Positions 40,813 through 50,234 of a stretch of DNA of 64,000 nt are shown piece after piece. Where the stretch lies: the NCBI GenBank assembly GCA_902475535.1, contig CABRZR010000002.1, forward strand, positions 1 through 64,000, in the 5' to 3' direction. This DNA comes from QAMH01 sp900556425. GTDB taxonomy: Bacteria > Actinomycetota > Coriobacteriia > Coriobacteriales > QAMH01. The stretch's first letter is position 1. Every line of letters starts with the position of its first letter. The translations under genes were made by a program, and so were the position numbers. The notes below the pieces were generated by a model. The model saw nothing but the letters and a program-made list of their open reading frames with translations, made no database searches and had not been told where the DNA came from.

Positions 40813-43602
40813 ATGGGGGTAACGACGGTCAGCACGCTTGACGCGCTGCTTGAGGCGAGTAACGCTGCTTTGCTGCGCGCACAAGGCGAAGGTGCCGCTG
40901 CCACGCTCATCGTACCCTCGCATGCATGGGGGCAGCAGCGCAAGCTGCAGCTCCGCACACTTGTTGGCACTGGTGTCGATGTCGTGACGCATGCGCAGTT
41001 CGTGAGCCAGCTCTGGGATGTCTACGGTGATGGCTCCACCATCGTGGCACCTGTAGAGCGCAAGGTCTTGCTGCGCCCGCTTATCACGCAGGTCGCCCTC
41101 TTCGACACCTCACCCTCTCCTGACTTCGTCACGCAGCTTGCCGCGTTTGTCGAGGAGGCTATCTATCCGGGTCTGTGCCCGAGCACCGCGTTATCGAGCT
41201 CGGAGTCAAAGCTCATGGAGCTCGTATCGCTCTATGAGGCAAAGCTCGAGCATGAAGGCCTTGTCGAGCTTGCCCAGGCCGAGCACGTGCTCATGCAAGA
41301 GGGCGTCTGTCGGGGCATGCACCTAGTCTTCGAAGCCCCCGACTTACACAGCGCACATCTGCGCCGCTTCATCGCCGGAATCGAGCCAGGTGCGTCAGTT
41401 TCCGTCCTTCAGCAGCATCTCGACATCAACGCGGGTGCTTTGCCAGAAGACGACGAGCTCCTTGCCTTGCGACAACGCCTTTTCACGGGCAAGGGCGGCG
41501 TTCGGGCGCAAGGCCACGTGCGTGTGGGCGAGGCTCACGGTGCGCATGTCGCAAGCGACGTGGTCACGGGTCTCGTGCGCAGCATGCACGAGGAAAACGG
41601 CATCGAGTATGCGGATATGCTCGTTTGCTGTGCCAGCGCTGCCGATGCATACCCGCGCCTGCATGATGCACTTGCGCGTGCGGGTATTCCCTTTGCCACG
41701 CAGTTTGCCGTGCCTTGTGCGCGCACGGGCCTGGGAGCCGCATTCTTTGCGCTCGAGACGATCGTGCAGGCGGGTGATGATGCGCCCTTTGAGCCCTTCG
41801 TCGATGTGCTGTGTGGTCCTTATGCGGGGGTACCTGCCCAAGATGCTCGTGCCCTGCAAATGCGCTGGCGCGAACAAGCCGGCTCGGTGCCATACAAGAG
41901 AATGCGCGACGTGCGCGAGGGCTTCGCCCAAGGCAATGCGAGCGCTGCCATCACGCGCGAGCGTCTTGAACCTCTCGTGCAACTCATCGACGCTTCGCGC
42001 GCCGATCGCGTCAGGCTTCTCTTCGAGCACGCACGCTCGGCGCAGCTCGATGTCGACACGCTTGTCGACGACTGCGCGGCAGCCGAGGCTTTGCTGGACT
42101 ATATCGAGCTCTGCGAGCGCTTCATCTGCGAGCCCGATGCCGACGAGATGGCGAATCTTCCCGTCATGCTCAATCGCTCATACGGCAACCAGGAGGAGGC
42201 TCTTCGCATCGTCGATCCGGGCGCGCTCGGGACCATTCGCGCGGGTGCCATCATTCTATGTGATCTGGATGCGCGTCATTATCCGATGGCATTGCAGGGC
42301 GGCCCGTTCGACGCGCTCATGCGCAAGCTTGGCATCGAGCGCGCAGACACGCTTGCCCGCGACCAGCGTATTATGCTGCTCAACGCCATCGAATCGTGCG
42401 AGGGTTGCTTTGCCTTTACGCGCACGACACACGATGCAGGTGGTGACGAAAGCTGTCCGAGCGCGCTGTTCGAGGAGCTCGTCGCCGCGTATCGCAGTTC
42501 CGAGGAAGACGAAGCGGGGCTTTCCGTCCAGGCTGTCCCGCAAGCTCTCAGGCCATGGCTGCTTGCGTTGAACGAGGCTGACGTCTTCTTCGCGAGCGAG
42601 GGGCCGCATGACGATGTCTCGGTTACGCGCGGTTCGCTTGCATTGGCTGCGATGAAGAAGGACCTGACACACGACCTCAAGGACAAGCCCCTGACGTTTT
42701 CGCCTACGGCTCTCGAGGATTATTACCGCTGTCCGTATCGTTGGTTTGCATGTCGGCGCGTGGGCTACAATGGCATGGACGTCACATTCGATGCAGCCGC
42801 TCAGGGCAATCTCGTTCATGCGACCATGGAGCGTTTCTACCGTCGTCTCAAGCAGGCCGGGCATGATCGCGTGACGGAGCAGAACGTGGACGAGGCGCTT
42901 GCCATTGCCAACAAGGCCTTCGACCAGCAACTTGAAGATGACCAGTCGCGCGAGCGTCGGGGTCTCTACCTGCGCACCGAATACGACTCATGCGCGTGCG
43001 AAGAGCTGCGTCAACAGGTCTTCGACCTCGTGCGTCGTGATGCCACGTTTTTGCCGGGCTTTATCCCTATCTACTTCGAGCTTGAGCTTGGCCGTTCCTC
43101 AGAGCAGCTTCTCGAATACGCCGGCGTGCCTGTGCGTGGCAAGGTCGATCGCGTCGATGTCGATGCGGAGGGAAACGCCGTCATCATCGATTACAAGCTC
43201 AGTGGCCTTTCTGCTGGCTACGGCTTCGGCCGTGACGACGAGCTGCCGCAGCGCATCCAGACCGACATATACGCCACGCTTGTCGAGCGGCACTTCGCGG
43301 CGCTCGGCACGCCACTTCACGTCGTTGGCTCCGTCTATCGTTCATATGCCAAGAACGCGTTGCGCGGTGTCTATGCGCGCGGCATACCGTGGGGTGACAC
43401 CGAGCAACTACGCGAGGACTTCGATGCGTTGCCTCGTGCCGGTAGCGACGAGGGGTACGATGCGTATCTCACGCGTGTCGAGGATGTGCTCGCATCATGT
43501 GTCGAGCGTCTCCGTGCGGGTGACATTGCGCCGGCTCCGCTCTCGAGCGACGTGTGCGAGTACTGCAAGGCGGCTTCGTTTTGTCCCAGGGGAGGTGCCT
43601 GA
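40813..43602 (+). CDS. AddB/RexB-like exonuclease subunit
   Basis: 929 residues. The C-terminal ~250 residues are a PD-(D/E)XK nuclease: GKVDRVDVDAEGNAVIIDYK. The Fe-S cysteines are also present: DYYRCPYRWF upstream and CEYCKAASFCPRGG at the very end, as in AddB. The N-terminal half is a divergent UvrD-like domain; a Walker A was not found, resembling RexB-type subunits. The stop overlaps the addA start (TGATG). Together they would process double-strand ends for RecA. Confidence 0.85.
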   Translation: MGVTTVSTLDALLEASNAALLRAQGEGAAATLIVPSHAWGQQRKLQLRTLVGTGVDVVTHAQFVSQLWDVYGDGSTIVAPVERKVLLRPLITQVALFDTSPSPDFVTQLAAFVEEAIYPGLCPSTALSSSESKLMELVSLYEAKLEHEGLVELAQAEHVLMQEGVCRGMHLVFEAPDLHSAHLRRFIAGIEPGASVSVLQQHLDINAGALPEDDELLALRQRLFTGKGGVRAQGHVRVGEAHGAHVASDVVTGLVRSMHEENGIEYADMLVCCASAADAYPRLHDALARAGIPFATQFAVPCARTGLGAAFFALETIVQAGDDAPFEPFVDVLCGPYAGVPAQDARALQMRWREQAGSVPYKRMRDVREGFAQGNASAAITRERLEPLVQLIDASRADRVRLLFEHARSAQLDVDTLVDDCAAAEALLDYIELCERFICEPDADEMANLPVMLNRSYGNQEEALRIVDPGALGTIRAGAIILCDLDARHYPMALQGGPFDALMRKLGIERADTLARDQRIMLLNAIESCEGCFAFTRTTHDAGGDESCPSALFEELVAAYRSSEEDEAGLSVQAVPQALRPWLLALNEADVFFASEGPHDDVSVTRGSLALAAMKKDLTHDLKDKPLTFSPTALEDYYRCPYRWFACRRVGYNGMDVTFDAAAQGNLVHATMERFYRRLKQAGHDRVTEQNVDEALAIANKAFDQQLEDDQSRERRGLYLRTEYDSCACEELRQQVFDLVRRDATFLPGFIPIYFELELGRSSEQLLEYAGVPVRGKVDRVDVDAEGNAVIIDYKLSGLSAGYGFGRDDELPQRIQTDIYATLVERHFAALGTPLHVVGSVYRSYAKNALRGVYARGIPWGDTEQLREDFDALPRAGSDEGYDAYLTRVEDVLASCVERLRAGDIAPAPLSSDVCEYCKAASFCPRGGA

Positions 43603-46600
43603 TGCCTCTTACCCCTAGTCAACAAGCTGCGGTCGAAAGTGCCCACGAGCCGTTATTCATCCAGGCTGGCGCCGGCACGGGCAAGACCTTTACGCTCACC
43701 AAGCGCATCGCATACGGCCTCTCGCAAGGGTCGGGGCCGCTCATCAGCGATGTCGATCGGCTGCTCACCATCACGTTTACCAACAAGGCTGCAGGCGAGC
43801 TTATCGGTCGCGTGCGCGCCGAGTTGCGTGCGCAGGGCCTTGACGAGGAGTCCCTCAAGATTGACGCCGCCTGGATATCAACCATCCATTCGATGTGCCG
43901 CCGCATACTGCTTTCGCATGCCTTCGATGTCGGTGTCGACCCAGGCGCAAACCTGCTCACCGAAGACGAGACGCAGGCGCTTTCCGCCCTCGCGCTCGAT
44001 GCGTTGCTGCAGGACAACGCAAAGGACGCGCGCCTCATCTTGCTTTTCGACAATCTTGGCGTCGAGAGCGCGACGAAGCTCATCAACAATCTGTCAGAGT
44101 TGCTCATGCTCGCACCGGGCGGCAGGGATGATTTCGACTTGGGGCCAGCTCCTGCGTCGGCTCGCGTCATCGCCAGTCGCGTGCAAGGGCTCCTCGCCAC
44201 GTATCAGGGAGCACTCGCCGAGCTCGACGAGTTGGGACTTCCCGAGGGCAAGATAACGTATGTCCAGAATCGCGATAAGGTCGCTGCGGTAGCAGCGGCT
44301 CTCGAGGCGCTGTCCACCAGCCAAAAGCGCCCTCTCTCCTGGAGCGCGCTTGCCAACGCCATCGAGGAGTGCAAGCCACCGGGTGGAGGCAATCTCTCCG
44401 CACCCTATAACGGCATCTTCGCCGAATGCAGAGATGCCTTGCTCGAGGCTGCGGCCGAGGCGCAGTCTGCGAGCGCGTACGAGCTTCTGCGAGCGGCACT
44501 CGACTTTGCGGCAGAGCATCTCGAGCGCCATCGTGCGCTCAAGCAGGCGCAAGGCGCGCTCGATACAAATGACTTGCTCATCGCGACGTACAAGCTGCTC
44601 GACGAAGACGATGAACTAGCGCGGACATATCGCGAGAGCTTCGATTCCGTCATGGTCGACGAGTTCCAGGATACGGACAACTTGCAGGTTGGCATCGTGA
44701 GCAAGATATGCGACGAGAACCTTGCGACGCTGGCCACAGTGGGTGATGCGCAGCAATCAATATACGGCTTTCGCGGGGCCGACCTCGAGGTATACCAGCG
44801 TACGCGTGCTATGATGCGCGAGCGCGGCTCCAACGAGGTCGAACTCACCGTTAACTATCGTTCGCAACCCGACATCCTGCGTTTCGTCGAGGACATCTTC
44901 TCCAAACCGGAGTTCTTCGGTGGGGAGTTCCTCAAGGTGAGTTCGGGTCGCGAGGAAGGGTTCAACCCGTCATGGCTCCTGCCAGACGAGCCACGTGTGA
45001 AGATACTCCTCTCGGCCGGTCACAAGGCAGAAAAGGGGCAGGGAAGGACTTCGGTTGACGCGTTGCGCCAGGCCGATGCCGTGGCGCTTGCCGACGAATT
45101 CGAGCGCCTGCACGCACAGGGCGCCCCGTATGGCGACATGGCGATTCTGCTCCAGTCGACGAAGGGCGCCAAGGCAGGTCCCTATCTGCGCGAGCTGCGC
45201 AAACGCGGCATACCGGTCATCGTCTCGGGCGGTTCGGACTTCTTCTTGCAGCCTGAGGTTTCGACCGTTGTCATGCTACTGCGCGTTTTGGCAGACCGTG
45301 ATGATGACGAGGCACTCTTCGATTTGCTCGGCTCGGACTTCTTCAATGCAGGTGATGACGCGCTGCTCGTCCTGTCGGTCATCAACCGTCAGCGCCTCAG
45401 GCTCCTGCCCGGCGAGTCACGCGCCAAGCCCTCGCTCTATGACGCACTATGCCTATATATCGATGAGGCGCAGGACGATGCCGATGAGGCGCTTGCGCGT
45501 GCATTCGATACGCTCGAGTACGCGCTTGCCGCCTCGCCGAGCATCCCCCTCGCGCAGCTCGTGCGAGAGGCCATCGCGCTTTCCGGCTGGCAGGTCACGC
45601 TGTCTGCGCGCGGTATCGAGGGTGGTGCGGTTTTTGCGAATATCGAGCGCGCATGCGATCTCATCGAAGACTACGAGAAGCTTCACGGACATGCGCCCTT
45701 TGCCACGAGCGCCTATTTCCGCAGCCTTGTCGACCTCGCTCGCGAGGGCAAGGGTGCTCGTGCCAAGCTTGGAACGCTCGTAAGCTCGGGCCAGGATGCC
45801 GTCTGCATCATGACGATTCATAGCTCAAAGGGCCTGGAATTTCCCATCGTTGCCGTTGCGGAGTTCGAGAAGAGCGCACGTAATACCGGCACACCGCTCA
45901 TTTCGCTTTCCGAAGAGGGCAGACGCTATCTCGCGCTTGGCGTCACGGGGTCGAGTGCCGCTGCACGCTACCTTACCGACGAAGACCAGGACCCCGGCTC
46001 CTTCGCCTTTGCCAGTGAGGTCGCCGAGCATCGGGCTCATGCCCATCAGCTCAAGAAGCTGCGCGATGCACAAGAGCAGCAGCGTTTGCTCTATGTCGCG
46101 CTCACGCGTGCGCGAGACAAGCTCATCCTCGTGGCACATGATGGCGCTTTCGCATCCAAGGGCGACTTGTCTGCGGGCCTCGCGAGCAGCTGCCTGCATG
46201 CGGTGTTTGGCAAGGAGATTCCCACGCAGCATGCAAGGATCAGGACAGATGCCGGGGCGCTCGTGGAGCTTGCCATCACCGAAGTTCCCTACGGGGCGCA
46301 AGAGGAGCAGGCGGACGACGAAAAGGGCTCGCTCGTCGTCATGCATCGTTATCCGGTTTTTGAATTGCCGCCGCGTATTTCGGCGCAGCCGCTTGATCGC
46401 AGGCAAATCTACTCGTATTCCTCGATTGCGCATCGCGATGCGCAGCATCGTGAGCTTGTCGCCCCCGCAGTCACCTTGCATGATCGCTCACAGGATGTCG
46501 AGACGGTCAGTCCCGTCGGCTCGTCGTTCCACCTTGTCGCGCAATGGCTTGCGTTGGTTCCGCGTGCCGATGAACGCAGCATTGAGCGCCGCATGCTCGC

Positions 46601-47021
46601 CGCCGCGCGTCGCTATGGACTCGATGAGGAGCAACGCACGCGGCTTGCCAACGCGGTCGCTGCTTGGGTCTCATCGGAGCGCTACGCCATGGTGCAGGAG
46701 TACGCGCGTCGCTATGCGGAGTATGCGTTCTGCGTCGATGTCGAGGGTGTTCCGCTCGAAGGCTACATTGACCTCATATGCTTTGATGACGAAGGAGGAG
46801 CCCTGGTCATCGACTACAAGACGGGCACGAGCGGACAGGGTGAGGACCTGCACGAGCGCTACGCCCTGCAGGCGCAGTGCTATGCCTACGCGCTGCTGTC
46901 TTCGGGCGCCTGCGAGCATGTCGACATGGCGTTCGTACGTCCCGAGGCCAACATGGAGGAAGTGCTCTTTAGTTTTGACGCGAGCGATGCTCCGGCGCTT
47001 GCGCAGAAGATCCTTGCATAG
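43602..47021 (+). CDS. addA: ATP-dependent helicase/nuclease subunit AddA
   Basis: About 1139 residues. Superfamily 1A helicase: Walker A QAGAGTGKTFTL, motif Ia LTITFTNKAAGEL, motif II VDEFQDTDN, motif III GDAQQSIYGFRGAD, motif V IMTIHSSKGLEFPIV and motif VI YVALTRARDKLIL. C-terminal nuclease EGYIDLICFDDEGG then VIDYKTG. ATG 43602 with GGGGAGG upstream. Partner of the preceding gene in recombinational repair. Confidence 0.93.
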   Translation: MPLTPSQQAAVESAHEPLFIQAGAGTGKTFTLTKRIAYGLSQGSGPLISDVDRLLTITFTNKAAGELIGRVRAELRAQGLDEESLKIDAAWISTIHSMCRRILLSHAFDVGVDPGANLLTEDETQALSALALDALLQDNAKDARLILLFDNLGVESATKLINNLSELLMLAPGGRDDFDLGPAPASARVIASRVQGLLATYQGALAELDELGLPEGKITYVQNRDKVAAVAAALEALSTSQKRPLSWSALANAIEECKPPGGGNLSAPYNGIFAECRDALLEAAAEAQSASAYELLRAALDFAAEHLERHRALKQAQGALDTNDLLIATYKLLDEDDELARTYRESFDSVMVDEFQDTDNLQVGIVSKICDENLATLATVGDAQQSIYGFRGADLEVYQRTRAMMRERGSNEVELTVNYRSQPDILRFVEDIFSKPEFFGGEFLKVSSGREEGFNPSWLLPDEPRVKILLSAGHKAEKGQGRTSVDALRQADAVALADEFERLHAQGAPYGDMAILLQSTKGAKAGPYLRELRKRGIPVIVSGGSDFFLQPEVSTVVMLLRVLADRDDDEALFDLLGSDFFNAGDDALLVLSVINRQRLRLLPGESRAKPSLYDALCLYIDEAQDDADEALARAFDTLEYALAASPSIPLAQLVREAIALSGWQVTLSARGIEGGAVFANIERACDLIEDYEKLHGHAPFATSAYFRSLVDLAREGKGARAKLGTLVSSGQDAVCIMTIHSSKGLEFPIVAVAEFEKSARNTGTPLISLSEEGRRYLALGVTGSSAAARYLTDEDQDPGSFAFASEVAEHRAHAHQLKKLRDAQEQQRLLYVALTRARDKLILVAHDGAFASKGDLSAGLASSCLHAVFGKEIPTQHARIRTDAGALVELAITEVPYGAQEEQADDEKGSLVVMHRYPVFELPPRISAQPLDRRQIYSYSSIAHRDAQHRELVAPAVTLHDRSQDVETVSPVGSSFHLVAQWLALVPRADERSIERRMLAAARRYGLDEEQRTRLANAVAAWVSSERYAMVQEYARRYAEYAFCVDVEGVPLEGYIDLICFDDEGGALVIDYKTGTSGQGEDLHERYALQAQCYAYALLSSGACEHVDMAFVRPEANMEEVLFSFDASDAPALAQKILA

Positions 47022-47061
47022 TGATGTTGTGAAATTATGACGCTGGAGGAGGATGACCTTC

Positions 47062-47790
47062 ATGCATGCTTACGCTGAAACCTACCTTATGGACGCGATG
47101 GAGACCCTGGGCGAGATGACGGATTACGCATCCCAAGCTTTCAGCATCGACCTTGGGCGCTTCTGGACGCTTTTTACCGTGACGACATTCGCAAGGGAAT
47201 TCGAAACAGGGTCGCCTCGGGTCATTGTCGGCATGTCGGGCATCGAGCTTGCTCTGCGGGTGGCAGAGTGTGTCGGTCTTTCGCCTATTGAGGAGCCTCT
47301 GACGGCAGGAGAGCTCGTCGATGTTTGGGCACAGGGCAAAATGCCCCTGGTGGACTATGGCCCATCCGGCCTCACTCCCGAATACTGGTGCGGCTGGGCA
47401 CTCGCGTATTATCAATGGGCGAGTAATCGGACGTTTTCGAATATCAATGAGTTCTTGACCATGGAGGACGCGCTTCGGATGTACCCGACGTTTCACGAGG
47501 AGTCAGAAGAGCGTTTTGCCGAGGCCGCGGATCAAAGGGCTTTGCAAGTCGAACACGTCTCGCGCCTGCGCGAATACCGTCTCATTGCCGGTCTGTCGCA
47601 ATCCGAGCTCGCGCGCCGGTCGGGTGTGGGGATTCGCGCAATCCAACAATACGAGCAGGGGGCAAAGGACATAAACAGAGCCGCCGCGCACAATGTTCAG
47701 TCGCTTGCGCGCGTGCTCCACTGCATGCCAGGTGATTTGCTTGAGCCGCAGGTGAAAATCGAATACGCGGTTGTCGATCTGGACAGATGA
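47062..47790 (+). CDS. XRE-family helix-turn-helix protein with an uncharacterised N-terminal domain
   Basis: 242 residues. The N-terminal ~150 residues include GMSGIELALRV and SGLTPEYWCGWALAYYQWAS, a domain typical of a family often encoded beside DUF3990/DUF3791 proteins. The C-terminal ~65 residues are an XRE HTH (LREYRLIAGLSQSELARRSG, IRAIQQYEQGAKDINRA). ATG 47062 is preferred, since the ATG at 47053 touches the GGAGGAGG Shine-Dalgarno. No such partner genes are present here, so it seems orphaned. Confidence 0.75.
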   Translation: MHAYAETYLMDAMETLGEMTDYASQAFSIDLGRFWTLFTVTTFAREFETGSPRVIVGMSGIELALRVAECVGLSPIEEPLTAGELVDVWAQGKMPLVDYGPSGLTPEYWCGWALAYYQWASNRTFSNINEFLTMEDALRMYPTFHEESEERFAEAADQRALQVEHVSRLREYRLIAGLSQSELARRSGVGIRAIQQYEQGAKDINRAAAHNVQSLARVLHCMPGDLLEPQVKIEYAVVDLDR

Positions 47791-47865
47791 GCGCAAGCGT
47801 ACGGGTCTTGGCCACTTCACTCGCAAACCTGCCGGCCCTGTATGCCCGTACCGTCTGCCTACAGC

Positions 47866-49110
47866 TCATAAATGACCGTCGTTCATGCCGCGGGTGCCGG
47901 TGTCCTTGGTCTTGAGCTTGAGCTCGCGGCCAAATTTGAGCGCTCCATCGCCAAACCTGTCGCGTACCTTGTCCGCTGCGGCAATGGCCTCGGCGTTGCC
48001 CTGTTCGGTCTCGGCGTTTGCAAACAGGTCGAGCTGCTCGTCTTGCGTGTCGAATCCCGATATGCCCACGCCGACGAGGCGCACGGCATCGCCCTCTTGC
48101 CAGATTTCGCCGATGAGCCTCTTGGCGACGGGAATGAAGACGCCCTCGTCGTCGATGTTGGCGCCCAATCCCTGCTGGGCGCTGCGTATCGACAGGTCGT
48201 CATAGCGCAGCTTGAGCGTGACCGTATGACCCGCAAGCTGCTTGCGCCGCAGACGCCGACCAACCATCGATCCCAGGAAATCGACGGCGTCCTCGATTTC
48301 TGCACGGGTGGTGAGGTCGCTTGCGAAGGTACGCTCGTGGCTCACGGATTTAAGCGTGCGTTCGGTCACGATGGGACGCTCGTCTATTCCCGCGGCCCGG
48401 TCGCGCATGACCGGTGCGTTCACGCCAAAGATGGGACGTAGGGTCTCCACATCCGCAGCAGCCAGTTCCCCGAGAGTGCGTATGCCTACCGCCTCGAGAC
48501 GCTTTACGCTCTGCTTGCCGATGCCGGACATGATGCGAATCTTCATGGGGGCGAGAAATGCCGCCTCGCTTCCCGGGTACACCACGGTGAGACCTTGGGG
48601 CTTATCGAGGTCGGAGGCGATCTTTGCGACCGTCTTGCCGCTTGCCACGCCGATCGAGCACGTGACACCCAGCTCGGCGACATGCTCCTGGATACGCATG
48701 GCGATAGCCACGGGATCATCTCCCGTGAAGCGCCCGGGAGTGACGTCGAGAAAGGCCTCGTCAATGGAGACCTGCTCGAGCAACGGCGATTCGGCATAGA
48801 GGATATCCATGACGGCGCGGGACATCTCGTGATAGCGTTCGAAGTGGGGCGTCGTCCAGATGGCGTCCGGGCACAGACGCTCGGCGACAGCCGAGGCCAT
48901 GGCGGAGCGCACTCCATAGGTGCGGGCTTCGTAAGAGCAGGTGGAGACGACACCGCGACGATCGGCGCGACCGCCGACGATGACCGGCTTGCCGCGCCAC
49001 TCGGGATGATCGAGTTGCTCGACGGAGGCAAAGAACGCATCAAGGTCGACGAGCAGGATCGCCTTGCCCGACCACGTGCGCTGCAATATGTCTGCCTGCT
49101 TGGAAGTCAT
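47866..49110 (-). CDS. dinB: DNA polymerase IV (Y-family)
   Basis: 414 residues. Catalytic ILLVDLDAFFASVEQ and SIDEAFLDV, SIGVASGKTVAKIASD in the palm, a helix-hairpin-helix (RIMSGIGKQSVKRLEAVG) and the little-finger domain. ATG 49110 is the family start; the open frame continues upstream through a palindrome and is not coding. Error-prone translesion synthesis. Convergent with the HTH gene. Confidence 0.94.
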   Translation of the reverse strand: MTSKQADILQRTWSGKAILLVDLDAFFASVEQLDHPEWRGKPVIVGGRADRRGVVSTCSYEARTYGVRSAMASAVAERLCPDAIWTTPHFERYHEMSRAVMDILYAESPLLEQVSIDEAFLDVTPGRFTGDDPVAIAMRIQEHVAELGVTCSIGVASGKTVAKIASDLDKPQGLTVVYPGSEAAFLAPMKIRIMSGIGKQSVKRLEAVGIRTLGELAAADVETLRPIFGVNAPVMRDRAAGIDERPIVTERTLKSVSHERTFASDLTTRAEIEDAVDFLGSMVGRRLRRKQLAGHTVTLKLRYDDLSIRSAQQGLGANIDDEGVFIPVAKRLIGEIWQEGDAVRLVGVGISGFDTQDEQLDLFANAETEQGNAEAIAAADKVRDRFGDGALKFGRELKLKTKDTGTRGMNDGHL

Positions 49111-49145
49111 GCCGACATTGTACCTGGACGGATGACGGTGGGGAC

Positions 49146-49253
49146 GGGGAGGTGACAGGGGGACGGGGGACAGTGGGGACGGGGTTTCTGTCACGTCCAT
49201 GGACGTGACAGAAACCCCGTCCCCACTGTCCCCCGTCCCCCTGTCACCTCCCC
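49146..49253. repeat. 108-nt perfect palindrome
   Basis: Every base from 49146 to 49199 pairs with 49200 to 49253; the centre is CCATGG with no loop. Arms are built of G-rich blocks GGTGACAGGGGGACGGGGGA, CAGTGGGGAC and GGGGTTTCTGTCACGTCC. It lies between the divergent starts of dinB and the DUF47 gene. Confidence 0.95.
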
Positions 49254-49256
49254 ACC

Positions 49257-49283
49257 TTGCCACGCTCCTTCATCGGGTACAAT
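49257..49283 (+). promoter_or_regulatory. possible promoter of the DUF47 gene
   Basis: TTGCCA (49257-49262) and TACAAT (49278-49283), 15-nt spacer, 31 nt before the start codon. The -35 sits 4 nt from the edge of the palindrome. Spacing is short, so tentative. Confidence 0.4.
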
Positions 49284-49314
49284 ATATCTTCGCAATCCGA
49301 GAAAGGTGGATGTG

Positions 49315-49983
49315 ATGGCACGCAAGCAAAAGTTTGACTACTTCGAGGCGTTCGTGGAAATCGGCAACTGCGCCGTCGAATATGCCGATGCCCTTGTCGA
49401 TTATCTGACGAGTCACTATGACGAGGAAAAGCACATGGGTGCTATCAGTCCGGCGAAAGTTCTCGAGCACTATTACGTCTTGCATGCGATCGAGGAGAAG
49501 TCCGACAGCGTCGTTCAAGCCATCACCGAGAACCTCATCCTCGAGTTCATCGCACCTATCGAGCGTGAGGACATCCTCGAGCTTGCCGATGAGCTCGATA
49601 CGGTGGTTGACGAGCTCGACGATGTCTTGCAGCGTATCTACATGCACAACATCACCGTCATCACGCCAGAGATCATCGAGATGATTCACATCGTGCAGAA
49701 GACGACCCATGCCCTTCAGGCTGCCTGCGACAAGTTCACCCACTTCAAGAAGTCGAAATCCATCAAGGACTACATCACGGAGATCCATAAGTACGAGGAC
49801 GAAGGCGACCGCGTCTACATCGAGTCTGTGCATCAGATCTACAAGAAGGCCGAGGAAGACAAGTTCGAGCACGCGCTCTTCGCCGTCGGCCTCTACGGTG
49901 TGCTCTCCGCACTCGAGAAGTGCTGCGACGCATGCGAGACCGCGGGCGACATCATGGTCGCCGTGCGCCTCAAGAACTCCTAG
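49315..49983 (+). CDS. DUF47/PhoU-like phosphate-transport-associated protein
   Basis: About 222 residues, all-helical. Contains RIYMHNITVITPEIIEMIHI and IHKYEDEGDRVY, typical of the DUF47 family that normally accompanies PiT phosphate transporters. No pit gene lies here. ATG 49315 has AAAGG 8 nt upstream. May link to polyphosphate metabolism (see the PPK2 gene at 3848), but this is inference. Confidence 0.82.
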   Translation: MARKQKFDYFEAFVEIGNCAVEYADALVDYLTSHYDEEKHMGAISPAKVLEHYYVLHAIEEKSDSVVQAITENLILEFIAPIEREDILELADELDTVVDELDDVLQRIYMHNITVITPEIIEMIHIVQKTTHALQAACDKFTHFKKSKSIKDYITEIHKYEDEGDRVYIESVHQIYKKAEEDKFEHALFAVGLYGVLSALEKCCDACETAGDIMVAVRLKNS

Positions 49984-50087
49984 ATACAGCACATATATCA
50001 ATTGATGACAAATGCGCTACGGAACAGCGCACGCCTGTGAACTGGGGTACAATGCTCCATTGTCGTGCGTCTTGACGTGCGATGCAT

Positions 50088-50172
50088 GCGGGCGTGGCGG
50101 AACTGGCAGACGCGCTGGATTTAGGTTCCAGTGGAGCAATCCGTGAAGGTTCGAGTCCTTTCGCCCGCACCA
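50088..50172 (+). tRNA. tRNA-Leu (anticodon UAG)
   Basis: 85 nt with acceptor GCGGGCG/CGCCCGC, D-arm, anticodon stem CTGGA/TCCAG enclosing TTTAGGT (anticodon TAG), long variable arm (TGGAGCAATCCGTGA region), T-arm with GGTTCGAGTCC and encoded CCA. Class II tRNA reading CUA (and CUN). A TACAAT box at 50048-50053 is a likely -10. Confidence 0.96.
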
Positions 50173-50234
50173 CAGACCGAAGCGCCTCGGCGCATTCTAA
50201 GGGCGCCATGATGGCGAGGAATTTTGGAGGAACG

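Noticed and set aside
49111..49263. N-terminal extension of DinB
   Set aside because: Translates the palindrome into a Pro/Ser-rich sequence not found in DinB; ATG 49110 fits the family start.
50082..50234. N-terminal extension of trigger factor
   Set aside because: The frame runs through the tRNA-Leu gene; TTG 50235 with GGAGG gives the normal protein.
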